The notes under the pieces were generated by a model, which did not search any database, was not told the DNA's origin, and worked only from the letters and a program-made list of their open reading frames with translations. From assembly GCF_900103175.1 (NCBI RefSeq), contig NZ_FNLF01000002.1:3176136-3240135 (forward strand): a stretch of DNA of 64,000 nucleotides. Reading direction: 5' to 3'. This DNA comes from Tsukamurella pulmonis. Its GTDB lineage: Bacteria > Actinomycetota > Actinomycetes > Mycobacteriales > Mycobacteriaceae. Below, one piece after another: positions 26,583-34,712 of the stretch (positions are counted from its first letter, which is position 1; every line of letters begins with the position of its first letter). The translations under genes and the position numbers were made by a program.

Positions 26583-28619
26583 CTACGCGGTCAGCCCGCG
26601 ACGCTCGAGGAGGGGCGCGATGTCCGGGTCGGCCCCGCGGAAGTCACGGTAGGCCTGCGAGGCGTCGACGCTGCCGCCACGGGAGAGCACTGCGGCGCGC
26701 AGCTTCTCACCGTTCTCGCGGGTCGGTCCGTCGTGCGCGGTGAACCAGGCGGACGCGTCGGCGTCGAGCACCTCGGACCAGATGTAGCTGTAGTACCCGG
26801 CGCTGTATCCGCCCGAGAAGATGTGGTTGAAGAACGGCCCGCGGTAGCGCGGCGGCACTCCGGGAACGTCCAGGCCCGCATCAGAGAGAGCCGCGGCCTC
26901 GAAAGCCTCCACGTCGCCGACGACGGTGCCCGGTGCGATGGTGTGCCAGGCCAGGTCGATGACGGCGGCCGCCAGGTACTCGACGGTCCCGAAACCCTCA
27001 CCCCGCGTACCGGGTTCGAGGACCGAATCCCGAAGGTGCTGCGGCAGTGGCTCACCCGTCTCGTGATGCCGTGCGTAGCCGTCGAGGATCGTGGGCCACG
27101 CCGCGAACATCTCGTTGAACTGCGAGGGGAATTCGACGAAGTCGCGCGGAACGCTGGTACCCGAGAAGTAGGGGTAGGTCACGTCCGAGAGCAGGCCGTG
27201 CAGCGCGTGCCCGAACTCGTGGAAGACGGTGGTCACTTCATCGCGACTGAGCAGCGCGGGCCTCCCGGCGGGCGGCTTGACGAAGTTGCAGACGTTGATG
27301 ATCACCGGCTGCGCGTCGAGCAGCCCGGACTGATCGACGAAGCTGGTCATCCACGCGCCGCCCCGCTTGCTGGGCCGCGCGAAGTAGTCCCCGACGAACA
27401 GGCCGAGCGGCGCACCGTCGGGCCCGGACACCTGCCACGCCCGCGCATCCGGGTGATGCAGGGCGAGGTCGGTACGCTCGGTGAAATCGAGACCGTACAT
27501 GCGGGAGGCGGCCTCGAAGACGCCCTTGTCGATGACGGTGTCGAGCGCCAGGAAGTCGCTGAGCTGCGGCCCGCCGGCACTGCCCTCCCCGGCCTGCGCG
27601 CGCTGCTCGGCGAGGCGGGCGTAGTACGGCCAGTCCCACGCCTCGATCGGATGCCCGGCGATCTCTTCGAGTTCAGCGCGCTCGGCGGCGGCGTTACGCG
27701 CTGCGGGCACCGCGAGATCACGCAGCATCCCGAGTGCCGCGTCGGCGGTTCCCGCCGTCTGGTCCGCGATCTGGTACGCGGCGTGGTGCGGGTAGCCGAA
27801 CAGCGCGGCCCGCTCGGCGCGCAGCCCCGCGATGCGCGCGATCAGCGCGCGGGTGTCGTTCTCCCCACCGCGGGTGTTGCGCCGCGACGACGCCTCGTAC
27901 ACCTTCCGGCGGGACTCGCGGTCGGTCAGCCGCGCGAGGTTCGGCTGATTGAGGGGGTAGCCGAGCGCGAGCAGATAACCGTCACGACCGGCGGCCTCGG
28001 CGGCGGACCGGGCCGCGGCGATGGCGTCGGACTCCAGCCCGTCCAGTTCGGCCTCCGTCGCGAAAGGCACTGCGGAGGCATTGGTCTCGGCCAGAGTGCG
28101 GCGGGAGAACTCGGTGGTGAGTTCCGCGAGCTCGGTGTTGATCGCCCGGAGGCGTTCCTGCGCAGCCGCGTCCAGCCCCGCACCCGCGCGCGTGAAGCGG
28201 AGGTGGTAGCGCTCGAGAAGACGCAGTTGCTCGGCATCGAGACCGAGGTCGGCACGCCGCTCGTACAGGGCGTCGATCCGCCCGAACAGCGCTGCGTCCA
28301 TGAGGATCGCGTCGAAGTGCGCCGACCACTGCGGCGAGATCGCGGCCTGCGCCGCCTCCAGTTCATCCGTGCGATCAGTGGAGGTGAGCGAGAAGAACAC
28401 GGCGGCGACGCGCCCCAGCTCCTGCCCCGCCCGCTCCATCGCCTCGACGGTGTTCGCGAACGTCGCCGGCTCGGGGTTCGCGGCGATCGCAGCGATCTCC
28501 CGACGGTGCCGGGCGAACCCCTCGGCGAACGCCGCCACGTAGTCCGCGTCCGCGAACACGGCGAAGTCCGGCAGAGCGAAGGGCAGGGTGCTGGGGGCGA
28601 GAACGGCATCGACGGTCAC
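26583..28619 (-). CDS. M3 family metallopeptidase (Dcp/oligopeptidase A-like)
   Basis: A 678-residue zinc oligopeptidase. The motif HEFGHALHG supplies H467, E468 and H471; the third zinc ligand is a downstream Glu. FFNHIFSGGYSAGYYSYIWSE near residue 600 is conserved in dipeptidyl carboxypeptidase/oligopeptidase A. Cytoplasmic, no signal peptide. It degrades short peptides. GTG start at 28619. It stands alone between the small membrane peptide and the pentapeptide-repeat gene. Confidence 0.93.
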   Translation of the reverse strand: MTVDAVLAPSTLPFALPDFAVFADADYVAAFAEGFARHRREIAAIAANPEPATFANTVEAMERAGQELGRVAAVFFSLTSTDRTDELEAAQAAISPQWSAHFDAILMDAALFGRIDALYERRADLGLDAEQLRLLERYHLRFTRAGAGLDAAAQERLRAINTELAELTTEFSRRTLAETNASAVPFATEAELDGLESDAIAAARSAAEAAGRDGYLLALGYPLNQPNLARLTDRESRRKVYEASSRRNTRGGENDTRALIARIAGLRAERAALFGYPHHAAYQIADQTAGTADAALGMLRDLAVPAARNAAAERAELEEIAGHPIEAWDWPYYARLAEQRAQAGEGSAGGPQLSDFLALDTVIDKGVFEAASRMYGLDFTERTDLALHHPDARAWQVSGPDGAPLGLFVGDYFARPSKRGGAWMTSFVDQSGLLDAQPVIINVCNFVKPPAGRPALLSRDEVTTVFHEFGHALHGLLSDVTYPYFSGTSVPRDFVEFPSQFNEMFAAWPTILDGYARHHETGEPLPQHLRDSVLEPGTRGEGFGTVEYLAAAVIDLAWHTIAPGTVVGDVEAFEAAALSDAGLDVPGVPPRYRGPFFNHIFSGGYSAGYYSYIWSEVLDADASAWFTAHDGPTRENGEKLRAAVLSRGGSVDASQAYRDFRGADPDIAPLLERRGLTA

Positions 28620-28715
28620 CCCTCGAACCTACCGCGCCACCGCATTCCCCTCGCGGTTGTTCGCTCCCCGCGGACCGGATCATCGAGGCGTGGATCGCCG
28701 CTCCGATCCCGTGAC

Positions 28716-29369
28716 TCAGTCCGTGACGTGGATGCCCAGGTGGGCGGCGAAGACCTCCGCCAGGCCGACCACCTGCAGGTGCGACATGGTGGCGCCCGCG
28801 ATGCCCTCGACCCCACGGATCCGCTCGACCTGCAGGCCCCGTAGGTCCACGTGCTGCAGCTTGGCCCGCGTCACATCCATCTCGCCGGCGGTGCAGTCCT
28901 CGAACGCGACCCGGGTGAGCGTCGCATCCGCGGCGTCGATGCCGTCGAGCATGCAGCCGCGGAAGACCACGTCGGTCAGCGTGGCGCCGCGCAGATTCAC
29001 GAAGCCAAGCCGCACGTCGGTGAAGACCACGGACCGCAGTTTCGAGTCCATCAATTCGACGGCGCCGATGCGGGCGTCCTCGACCTCGACCTGGCGGAAG
29101 GTGGAGCGCGAGGCGCGGAAGCCCGTCGCGAACAGGCCGGTGATCCGCGTCTCCAGGAAGGACGACTCGGTGAACACGGCGTCACGGACCTCCCAACCGG
29201 CGAGCTCGCACTCGCTGAAGGTGATGCCGCTCAGGTCCCGGCCCTTGACCGTCGGCTCGGCGAACCGCCGGCGGTCCTCGGTGGCGTCGGGCGCCAGCGC
29301 GTCGGCATCGCCCTCCTCGAGCTCTCCGAGGCGTAGGGCCGAGACCTTCGGCGCGACGAGGCCGGCCAT
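28716..29369 (-). CDS. Pentapeptide-repeat protein
   Basis: A 217-residue protein with repeated A(D/N)LXX-like units, for example LSGITFSECELAGWEVRDAV, LRSVVFTDVRLGFVNLRGAT and LTRVAFEDCTAGEMDVTRAK, which form a right-handed quadrilateral beta-helix. Some members (MfpA, Qnr) mimic DNA and protect gyrase from fluoroquinolones; here the repeats are imperfect and that role is not established. The ATG at 29369 may overlap a short upstream reading frame (TGATG). Confidence 0.85.
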   Translation of the reverse strand: MAGLVAPKVSALRLGELEEGDADALAPDATEDRRRFAEPTVKGRDLSGITFSECELAGWEVRDAVFTESSFLETRITGLFATGFRASRSTFRQVEVEDARIGAVELMDSKLRSVVFTDVRLGFVNLRGATLTDVVFRGCMLDGIDAADATLTRVAFEDCTAGEMDVTRAKLQHVDLRGLQVERIRGVEGIAGATMSHLQVVGLAEVFAAHLGIHVTD

Positions 29370-29482
29370 CAGGCGAGCACCTCCGGGACGAGCGGGACGG
29401 TTCTGGCGGCGGAGGCGGCGTCGGCGTTCACGGGGACGAAGGTACCTCGCGGCACTGACACGAGGACCGCATCGCAGGTCAT
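29369..29482 (-). CDS. Possible short upstream ORF coupled to the pentapeptide-repeat gene
   Basis: A 37-codon frame from ATG 29482 whose TGA shares one base with the next ATG (TGATG). Its C-terminal part reads VNADAASAARTVPLVPEVLA. No recognisable domain and no ribosome binding site. The overlap is the main support. Confidence 0.25.
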   Translation of the reverse strand: MTCDAVLVSVPRGTFVPVNADAASAARTVPLVPEVLA

Positions 29483-29514
29483 CGTGCGCACCGGACGACG
29501 CCCGCGCCCGGTGG

Positions 29515-30483
29515 TCAGCCGAGCAGTCCGGAGACCGCGCGCAACCGGGCCTCTGCGTCCGCTGCGATCGAGGTGACCACGTCACGGGCCGGCCGCACCT
29601 CGTCGACCAGGCCCGCGGCCTGGCCCGCGTAGACGACGCCGACCTCGGGCAGCGCACCGTCGTAGGCGGCGCTGACCGCCTCCTCCGTGCCGGAGGACGC
29701 CTCGGCGCCGTCGCCGTCGTGCCAGCGGTCGGTGAAGTCGTTGGTGAGCGCGCGCCCGAACCACCGGGTGGGCCACGGCTGGTGGCGCGCCTTGTCGAAG
29801 ACGTCCGTGTAGACCGTGTCCGCGCTGCGCGCCTTGAGGAGCGCGGGGATGGCGTAGTCCGGCCCGACGGTCTCGGGCGAGGCGAGCAGGGCGGTGCCGA
29901 TGAGCGCGCCCTGGGCGCCGGCCGCAAGCACGGCGGCGAGCCCCGCACCGGTACCGATACCGCCAGCCGCGAGCACCGGGAGGTCGGTGGCCCGCAACAC
30001 CTCCTGCAGCAGGGGCAGGGTCGCGATGCGACCGGTGTGCCCGCCCGCCTCGCCGCCCTGGGCCACCACGGCGTCGACGCCCGCGGCCTCGACCTCGCGC
30101 AGGTCCTCGACGGAGTTGATCTGCGAGATCACCACGGCCCCGGCGTCCTTGACCTGCTGCACGAACGGCGCGGGATCGCCGAACGAGAGCGACACCAGCT
30201 TCGGCCCGGCGGCGAGAACCGAGTCGAGGAGCTCGGGACTGTCCGCCAACGACCAGGTCTGCAAGCCGAAGGCCAGCGGTGCCTCCTCACCCGCCGCGGC
30301 GCGGATCACCCGCAACTGCTCGTCGATCCACTCCGGCGTGGCGTAGCGCGCCGCGCCGATCATGCCCAACCCGCCCGCGGCGGTGACCTGCCCCGCGAGC
30401 TCACCGCCCGCGCGGCCGCCCATCGGGGCGCCGAGGATCGGCAGATCGATGTCCAGGGTGCGCGTCAGCCAGGTGTTCCACAC
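29515..30483 (-). CDS. Nitronate monooxygenase-like flavoprotein
   Basis: A 322-residue TIM-barrel flavoprotein of the nitronate monooxygenase/2-nitropropane dioxygenase family, which binds FMN. ILGAPMGGRAGGELAGQVTAAGG near the N-terminus and the GGEAGGH loop (FMN site) are diagnostic, followed by PVLAAGGIGTGAGLAAVLAAGA. GTG at 30483 is chosen since the conserved sequence starts there. It is divergent from the winged-helix protein with only 34 bases between starts. Physiological substrate unknown; some relatives are enoyl-ACP reductase-like. Confidence 0.87.
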   Translation of the reverse strand: MWNTWLTRTLDIDLPILGAPMGGRAGGELAGQVTAAGGLGMIGAARYATPEWIDEQLRVIRAAAGEEAPLAFGLQTWSLADSPELLDSVLAAGPKLVSLSFGDPAPFVQQVKDAGAVVISQINSVEDLREVEAAGVDAVVAQGGEAGGHTGRIATLPLLQEVLRATDLPVLAAGGIGTGAGLAAVLAAGAQGALIGTALLASPETVGPDYAIPALLKARSADTVYTDVFDKARHQPWPTRWFGRALTNDFTDRWHDGDGAEASSGTEEAVSAAYDGALPEVGVVYAGQAAGLVDEVRPARDVVTSIAADAEARLRAVSGLLG

Positions 30484-30517
30484 ACCGACGAGGCTACGCC
30501 CGTGGCAGGATTCCGCC

Positions 30518-31636
30518 ATGGGCACCACCGCATCCGTCGATCCCGAGATCCGTCTCGTGCGGGCACTCCGTCTCCGCGCGCAGGGCCTGGTCCCGGGAGT
30601 GCGGGACTGGCGCACCGCGGAGGACGTGGCGCGGGGCATGCTGGCGATCCAGGCGCAGGACGCGGCCGCGGCGCGGTTCGCGCTCTCCCTGCGAGCGTCC
30701 GACCATCCCGATGACGCCGCGGTGCTCGTCGATCTCGCCGAGCGACGCATCACCCGCAACCGGCCCGCGCGGGGCACCCTGCAGATCACGGCGGCCGAGG
30801 ATCTGCACTGGCTCAGCTCCGCGCTCACCACCCGGTCCCGGGCCGAGGCGGCCAAACGCCGTCCCCAGCTGGGGATCACCGAGACGATGATGGAGGACGC
30901 GGAGCGCGTGATCCGCGGCGAACTCGCCGGCGGCGCCGTCCGCAGCCGCCCCGAGCTGGTCGCTGCGTGCGCGGACGCAGGCCTGCCGCTGGACAACTCG
31001 CAGACCGGCCACATCCTGCGCGACCTCACCGAGCTCATGGCCATCGTCTTCGCCGACCCGGCGACGAAGAGCGACACCTTCGCACTCGCCGACGAGTGGA
31101 TCGATGATCGCCACGAGCCCGCGCACGCCCTGGGCGAGATGGTCGCCCGGTTCGTCGCCGCTCGCGGGCCCGTCACCCGCCAGGACATCGGGAAGTGGGC
31201 GTACCTGCCGATGGGCGCCGTGGACGAGGGCATCGAGGCCGCGGCCGAGGCGGTCACGCCGGTCACCCTCGCCGGCACCCGCTACCTGGTGGCCCCCGGC
31301 ACCGTCGAGCTGACGCAGGCGCAGGTCGACGAGGCCCTCGCCCGCCCACTCCTCCTCCCCGGCTTCGACGAGTACATCATCGGATACGGCTCGCGCGCAC
31401 CGCAGCTCGATGAGGCCTTCTTCCACCGGATCGTGCCGGGGCGCAACGGCGTCTTCAAGCCGATGGTGGTGGTCGACGGCGAGATCGTCGGCGTGTGGAG
31501 CCGGAAGGCCACCACCAAGGCCGTCACCGTCACCCTGGAGCCCTTCACCACGATCACCTCCGCGACCCGGCGGCGTCTCGCCGCTCCCGTGCGCGCGTAC
31601 GGGAACTTCCTCGGAGTGGACGCCACTCTCGCGTAA
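30518..31636 (+). CDS. Winged-helix DNA glycosylase-like protein (AlkZ/HTH_42 superfamily)
   Basis: A 372-residue protein of the HTH_42/AlkZ superfamily, whose studied members (AlkZ, YcaQ) excise alkylated bases or unhook interstrand crosslinks. The QxQ catalytic motif appears as Q45-A-Q47 in MLAIQAQD. LLLPGFDEYIIGYGSR and the C-terminal VFKPMVVVDGEIVGVWSRK are conserved in this family. ATG at 30518. Divergent from the nitronate monooxygenase gene. Which lesion it repairs is not predictable here. Confidence 0.8.
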   Translation: MGTTASVDPEIRLVRALRLRAQGLVPGVRDWRTAEDVARGMLAIQAQDAAAARFALSLRASDHPDDAAVLVDLAERRITRNRPARGTLQITAAEDLHWLSSALTTRSRAEAAKRRPQLGITETMMEDAERVIRGELAGGAVRSRPELVAACADAGLPLDNSQTGHILRDLTELMAIVFADPATKSDTFALADEWIDDRHEPAHALGEMVARFVAARGPVTRQDIGKWAYLPMGAVDEGIEAAAEAVTPVTLAGTRYLVAPGTVELTQAQVDEALARPLLLPGFDEYIIGYGSRAPQLDEAFFHRIVPGRNGVFKPMVVVDGEIVGVWSRKATTKAVTVTLEPFTTITSATRRRLAAPVRAYGNFLGVDATLA

Positions 31637-31675
31637 CGCCGCTCCGGTGCGCCGGGCGCGGGATATCCTTCGACC

Positions 31676-32116
31676 GTGAAGACGATCGCAACGAGGTCGG
31701 CCGCGCTCGGAGCCGCGTGGATCCTGCTCGGCGCGTGCACCACCTCGACGGGCGGGACGGCCCTCCCGCAGTCGTCCACGGCGGGCCCCGAGCCCGCCAC
31801 GAGCACCGCGGCCACCAGTGCGCCGCAGGCTCCTCCGCCGGGCGGCGGGCGCGTGGTGGGATCCGCGGTGATGCGCGTGACGGGCACCGCGGCACCGGTC
31901 ACGATCCGCTATCGGATCAACGGCGGGCCGGAGCAGACCGAGGTCGCGCCGACTCTGCCCTGGGAGCGCACTTTCGAAGCACGCGATCAGGTTTCGAGTA
32001 GCGTCTCCGCCGATGCCGGCGCGGAGATCCTCACCTGCACCATCATGATGGGCTCGATGCTGGTCAGCTTCAAGGTCGACCCCAGGCCCGCCTGCACCTT
32101 CTACTACGTCGAGTGA
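31676..32116 (+). CDS. Lipoprotein with MmpS-like C-terminal domain
   Basis: A 146-residue lipoprotein. Signal peptide ALGAAWILLGAC gives a lipidated Cys at about residue 21. A Ser/Thr/Pro-rich linker (about 25-60) follows. The C-terminal half (VTIRYRINGGPEQTEV, LPWERTFEARDQVSSSVSAD, ILTCTIMMG) resembles the beta-sandwich of MmpS proteins, accessory partners of MmpL lipid exporters. No mmpL gene is adjacent and there is no N-terminal transmembrane anchor, so this looks like a stand-alone lipidated version. GTG start at 31676. Confidence 0.7.
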   Translation: MKTIATRSAALGAAWILLGACTTSTGGTALPQSSTAGPEPATSTAATSAPQAPPPGGGRVVGSAVMRVTGTAAPVTIRYRINGGPEQTEVAPTLPWERTFEARDQVSSSVSADAGAEILTCTIMMGSMLVSFKVDPRPACTFYYVE

Positions 32117-32129
32117 CTCCGCGCGTCAC

Positions 32130-32525
32130 TCAGTTGCGCGCGACGAAGTAGTTGTTGCTGTAGTTGATGTCGAAACTACTGGTCGCGGCGTGAATCCACG
32201 TGGAGCGGAACGGGCAGCCCCACGTCGGCACGGTGCGCGTGACGGCGAACCCCTCCCCCGGTGCCAGCGACCCGCGCCCCTCACCACCGCCGCCACCGAA
32301 TCCCAGCCACACGTTGACGGCCGGCACGTTACCGAGGTTGCGGACGTAGCCGTGATCGGTCTGCGAGTTGGTCTCGGCCCGGCCAGGAAGCGGTCCACCA
32401 CACGAGATACCACCTGTGACTTGGAGATCCACGATGGGAACGAAGGCGCTCGCAGTGGGCGCGGTGATCATCGTGGCGGCTCCGGCGATCGCGACCGATG
32501 CGGCGGCCAATGCAATCTTCCTCAT
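32130..32525 (-). CDS. Secreted protein of unknown function
   Basis: A 131-residue protein with a classical signal peptide (MRKIALAAASVAIAGAATM, cleavage after ASA before FVPIVD). Two Cys residues in the mature part could form a disulfide. Gly-rich segment GFGGGGGEGRG. The end is NNYFVARN. Domain not recognised; it could be a small beta-sandwich. ATG at 32525 with AAGGGGAG about 8 bases upstream. The 364-base region upstream contains a CRP-like palindrome. Confidence 0.7.
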   Translation of the reverse strand: MRKIALAAASVAIAGAATMITAPTASAFVPIVDLQVTGGISCGGPLPGRAETNSQTDHGYVRNLGNVPAVNVWLGFGGGGGEGRGSLAPGEGFAVTRTVPTWGCPFRSTWIHAATSSFDINYSNNYFVARN

Positions 32526-32889
32526 GATTCGACTCCCCTTCTCCCGGATCGAACTTCTTCGGACGCGGCGCATTTTTTAACCGCGAGCGCCGAGGAGGCG
32601 CTGTCTGTGTTGTCGGCCACACCCCGTGCCGCGTTACGGAGCGTCGGATAACGATTCGGGTTCACGGTCAACGGATTCCGTGATCTTCTCGTCACCGTCG
32701 CGTGACCGGCGACACGCGACGGCCCCGACCCGCACAGCGGCGAATCAGGGCCGTCGGGCGGCCGCCCAGACGGCCCGGCATCACTGTGATGCCCATCACA
32801 TTATGGCCCGAAAAAGACGAAAAGCCAACGATTCCCGTTACGCGAGAGACGGAAGTGCCCGACGGGCCCACTGATTCGAGTGAGACGAC
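32526..32889. other. Intergenic region with operator-like dyads
   Basis: No convincing gene. It holds a hairpin AGCGCC/GGCGCT at 32586-32602, a GTCAC-N6-GTGAC dyad at 32691-32706, the 16-bp CRP-like site at 32785-32800, and an AT-rich patch at 32573-32580. These probably belong to the promoter of the secreted protein on the minus strand. Confidence 0.5.
32785..32800. promoter_or_regulatory. CRP/GlxR-type binding site
   Basis: TGTGA-TGCCCA-TCACA matches the TGTGA-N6-TCACA consensus of CRP-family regulators in all ten fixed positions. An overlapping palindrome ATCACTGTGAT at 32780-32790 increases the symmetry. It lies about 260 bases before the secreted-protein start. Confidence 0.6.
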
Positions 32890-33339
32890 TCAGTCGGCTG
32901 TGGACTTCACCTGCACCGCGTCGACCAATACACGCAACTCCGGTTGCTCAGCCGCGTCCGCCAGGGCATCCCGGAGCACCCGCTCGTGCGTCGGCCGCGC
33001 TTCCGCCAGGAGCTCCCACCCCGCAGGGGTGAGCTCGGTGTAGATGCCGCGACGATCGTCGGCGCACAGGATCCGAGTGAGGAGACCGCGCTCCTCCAAC
33101 CGGGTGACCAGTCGCGTGGTCGCACTACTCGACAGCGCCGCAGCGCGCGCGAGTTGACGCATTCGCATGTGCCAGCCGTCCTGCCTGCTGAGCGCGTCGA
33201 GCACAGTGAACTCGACGACCGAAAGACCGTGGCCCGCCTGAAGGGAACGCTCGAGCTCGTTCTCGATCAGCGCATGCAGGGCGACGAGCGTGCGCCAACC
33301 CTGTGCGCGGATCTCCACCGCATCATCGGCGATCCCCAT
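32890..33339 (-). CDS. MarR family transcriptional regulator
   Basis: A 149-residue winged-helix repressor. The recognition region MRMRQLARAAALSSSATTRLVTRLEERGLL and the wing (CADDRRGIYTELTPAGWELL) are typical of MarR. It is divergent from the MFS transporter, so it most likely represses itself and the MFS-aldo/keto reductase operon in response to a phenolic or hydrophobic ligand. Dyads in the shared promoter region support this. Confidence 0.9.
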   Translation of the reverse strand: MGIADDAVEIRAQGWRTLVALHALIENELERSLQAGHGLSVVEFTVLDALSRQDGWHMRMRQLARAAALSSSATTRLVTRLEERGLLTRILCADDRRGIYTELTPAGWELLAEARPTHERVLRDALADAAEQPELRVLVDAVQVKSTAD

Positions 33340-33397
33340 GAGAGCACCCCTTCCTTGTGAGCCTCAGCATAGCACCTTGCGACGATTACCGGCGTGT

Positions 33398-33425
33398 GCA
33401 ACTATCTATTTCGTTGCGTGCGCAA
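33398..33425. promoter_or_regulatory. Overlapping dyads, probable MarR operator
   Basis: GCAAC (33398-33402) and GTTGC (33413-33417) form a dyad with a 10-base spacer. TTGCG (33414-33418) and CGCAA (33421-33425) form a second, overlapping one. Both lie in the 147-base divergent region between the MarR gene and the MFS gene. Confidence 0.55.
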
Positions 33426-33486
33426 TTACTGCAGACGCCGGTGATTGCAGACGCCGCCACCAACTCCGACTTCCTAAGGAAAACTC

Positions 33487-34677
33487 ATGCCCATCGCGCT
33501 CCTCGCGCTCGCCCTCGGGGGCTTCGGCATCGGACTGACCGAGTTCGTCATCATGGGCCTGCTGCCCGAGGTCGCTGCGGACTTCGCCGTCAGCGAGACC
33601 GTCGCCGGCTATCTCATCTCGGGCTACGCACTGTCCGTCGCGATCGGCGGCATCATCCTCACCGCCTCCCTCGGCCGGGTCAATCGCAAGCACGCTCTCC
33701 TCGGGCTGCTCGTCCTGTTCATCGTCGGAAACCTGATGTCGGCACTCGCCGGCTCCTACGAGGTCATGCTCGCCGGCCGGATCGTCGCCGCGCTGTGCCA
33801 CGGCGCCTTCTTCGGGATCGGTGCCGTCGTCGCGGCCGACCTGGTGCCCGAGAACCGCAGAGCCGCAGCCATCTCCATCATGTTCGCCGGCCTGACGGTC
33901 TCCAACGTCCTCGGCGTGCCGCTCGGCACTTTCCTCGGCCAGGCCGCGGGGTGGCGATCGACGTTCTGGGCCATCACCGTCATCGGCGTCGTCGCGCTGA
34001 TCGGCATCGCCGCTCTCGTGCAGAACACCCCGGCGACGACGGCCGGGGACAGCCCTCTCGCCGAGTTCCGGATCTTCCGCAACCGGCAGGTGTGGCTGTC
34101 GATGCTCGTCACCGTCCTCGGATACGGCGGCATGTTCGGCGCCTTCACCTACATCGCCTTCACACTCACCGAGGTCGGCGGCTTCGCCTCCTCCTCGGTG
34201 CCGTGGCTCCTGGTCCTGTTCGGCGTAGGGCTGTTCGCCGGGAACCTCCTCGGCGGTCGCGCCGCCGACCGCAACCTCCCACTCACTCTGATCGTGCTGA
34301 TGGCCACGCTGACCGTCGTCCTCGGCGCCTTCGCCCTGACCGCGACCTCGCAGGTCGCCACCATCGTCGCCCTGGTCCTCATGGGCGCCTTCGGATTCGC
34401 CACTGTGCCCGGCCTGCAGATGCGCATCATGAACCACGCCGGCGACGCTCCGACACTCGCCTCGGGTGCCAACATCGCCGCGTTCAACCTCGGGAACGCC
34501 TTCGGCGCCTGGGCCGGTGGCCTCACGCTCGCGGCCGGCCTGGGCTACGTCTCACCGCTGTGGGTCGGCGCCGGGATCACCCTCGCGGGGCTCGTCGCCT
34601 ACGTGATCGCCGCGCGCGTCCGTGGAGGCGAGTTCGCTCGCACCCGAACGGCCGCCCCGGTTCCCGTCCCCGCCTGA
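33487..34677 (+). CDS. MFS drug-efflux-type transporter (DHA1)
   Basis: A 396-residue major facilitator with 12 predicted helices. The motif A loop reads GRVNRKHALL and the motif GWRSTFWAI is typical of AraJ/Cmx/NepI-type exporters, which eject chloramphenicol, purine ribonucleosides or arabinose. Divergent from a MarR regulator and followed by an aldo/keto reductase, so it may export a toxic compound or its reduced product. Substrate unknown. AAGGAAA lies just before the ATG. Confidence 0.9.
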   Translation: MPIALLALALGGFGIGLTEFVIMGLLPEVAADFAVSETVAGYLISGYALSVAIGGIILTASLGRVNRKHALLGLLVLFIVGNLMSALAGSYEVMLAGRIVAALCHGAFFGIGAVVAADLVPENRRAAAISIMFAGLTVSNVLGVPLGTFLGQAAGWRSTFWAITVIGVVALIGIAALVQNTPATTAGDSPLAEFRIFRNRQVWLSMLVTVLGYGGMFGAFTYIAFTLTEVGGFASSSVPWLLVLFGVGLFAGNLLGGRAADRNLPLTLIVLMATLTVVLGAFALTATSQVATIVALVLMGAFGFATVPGLQMRIMNHAGDAPTLASGANIAAFNLGNAFGAWAGGLTLAAGLGYVSPLWVGAGITLAGLVAYVIAARVRGGEFARTRTAAPVPVPA

Positions 34678-34712
34678 TACCCCTTCCCCCCCCGGATCCC
34701 AGGAGATCGATC

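Noticed and set aside
32626-32874. 82-codon plus-strand frame in the intergenic region
   Set aside because: Low-complexity Arg/Ala/His content, no ribosome binding site and it covers the operator-like dyads.
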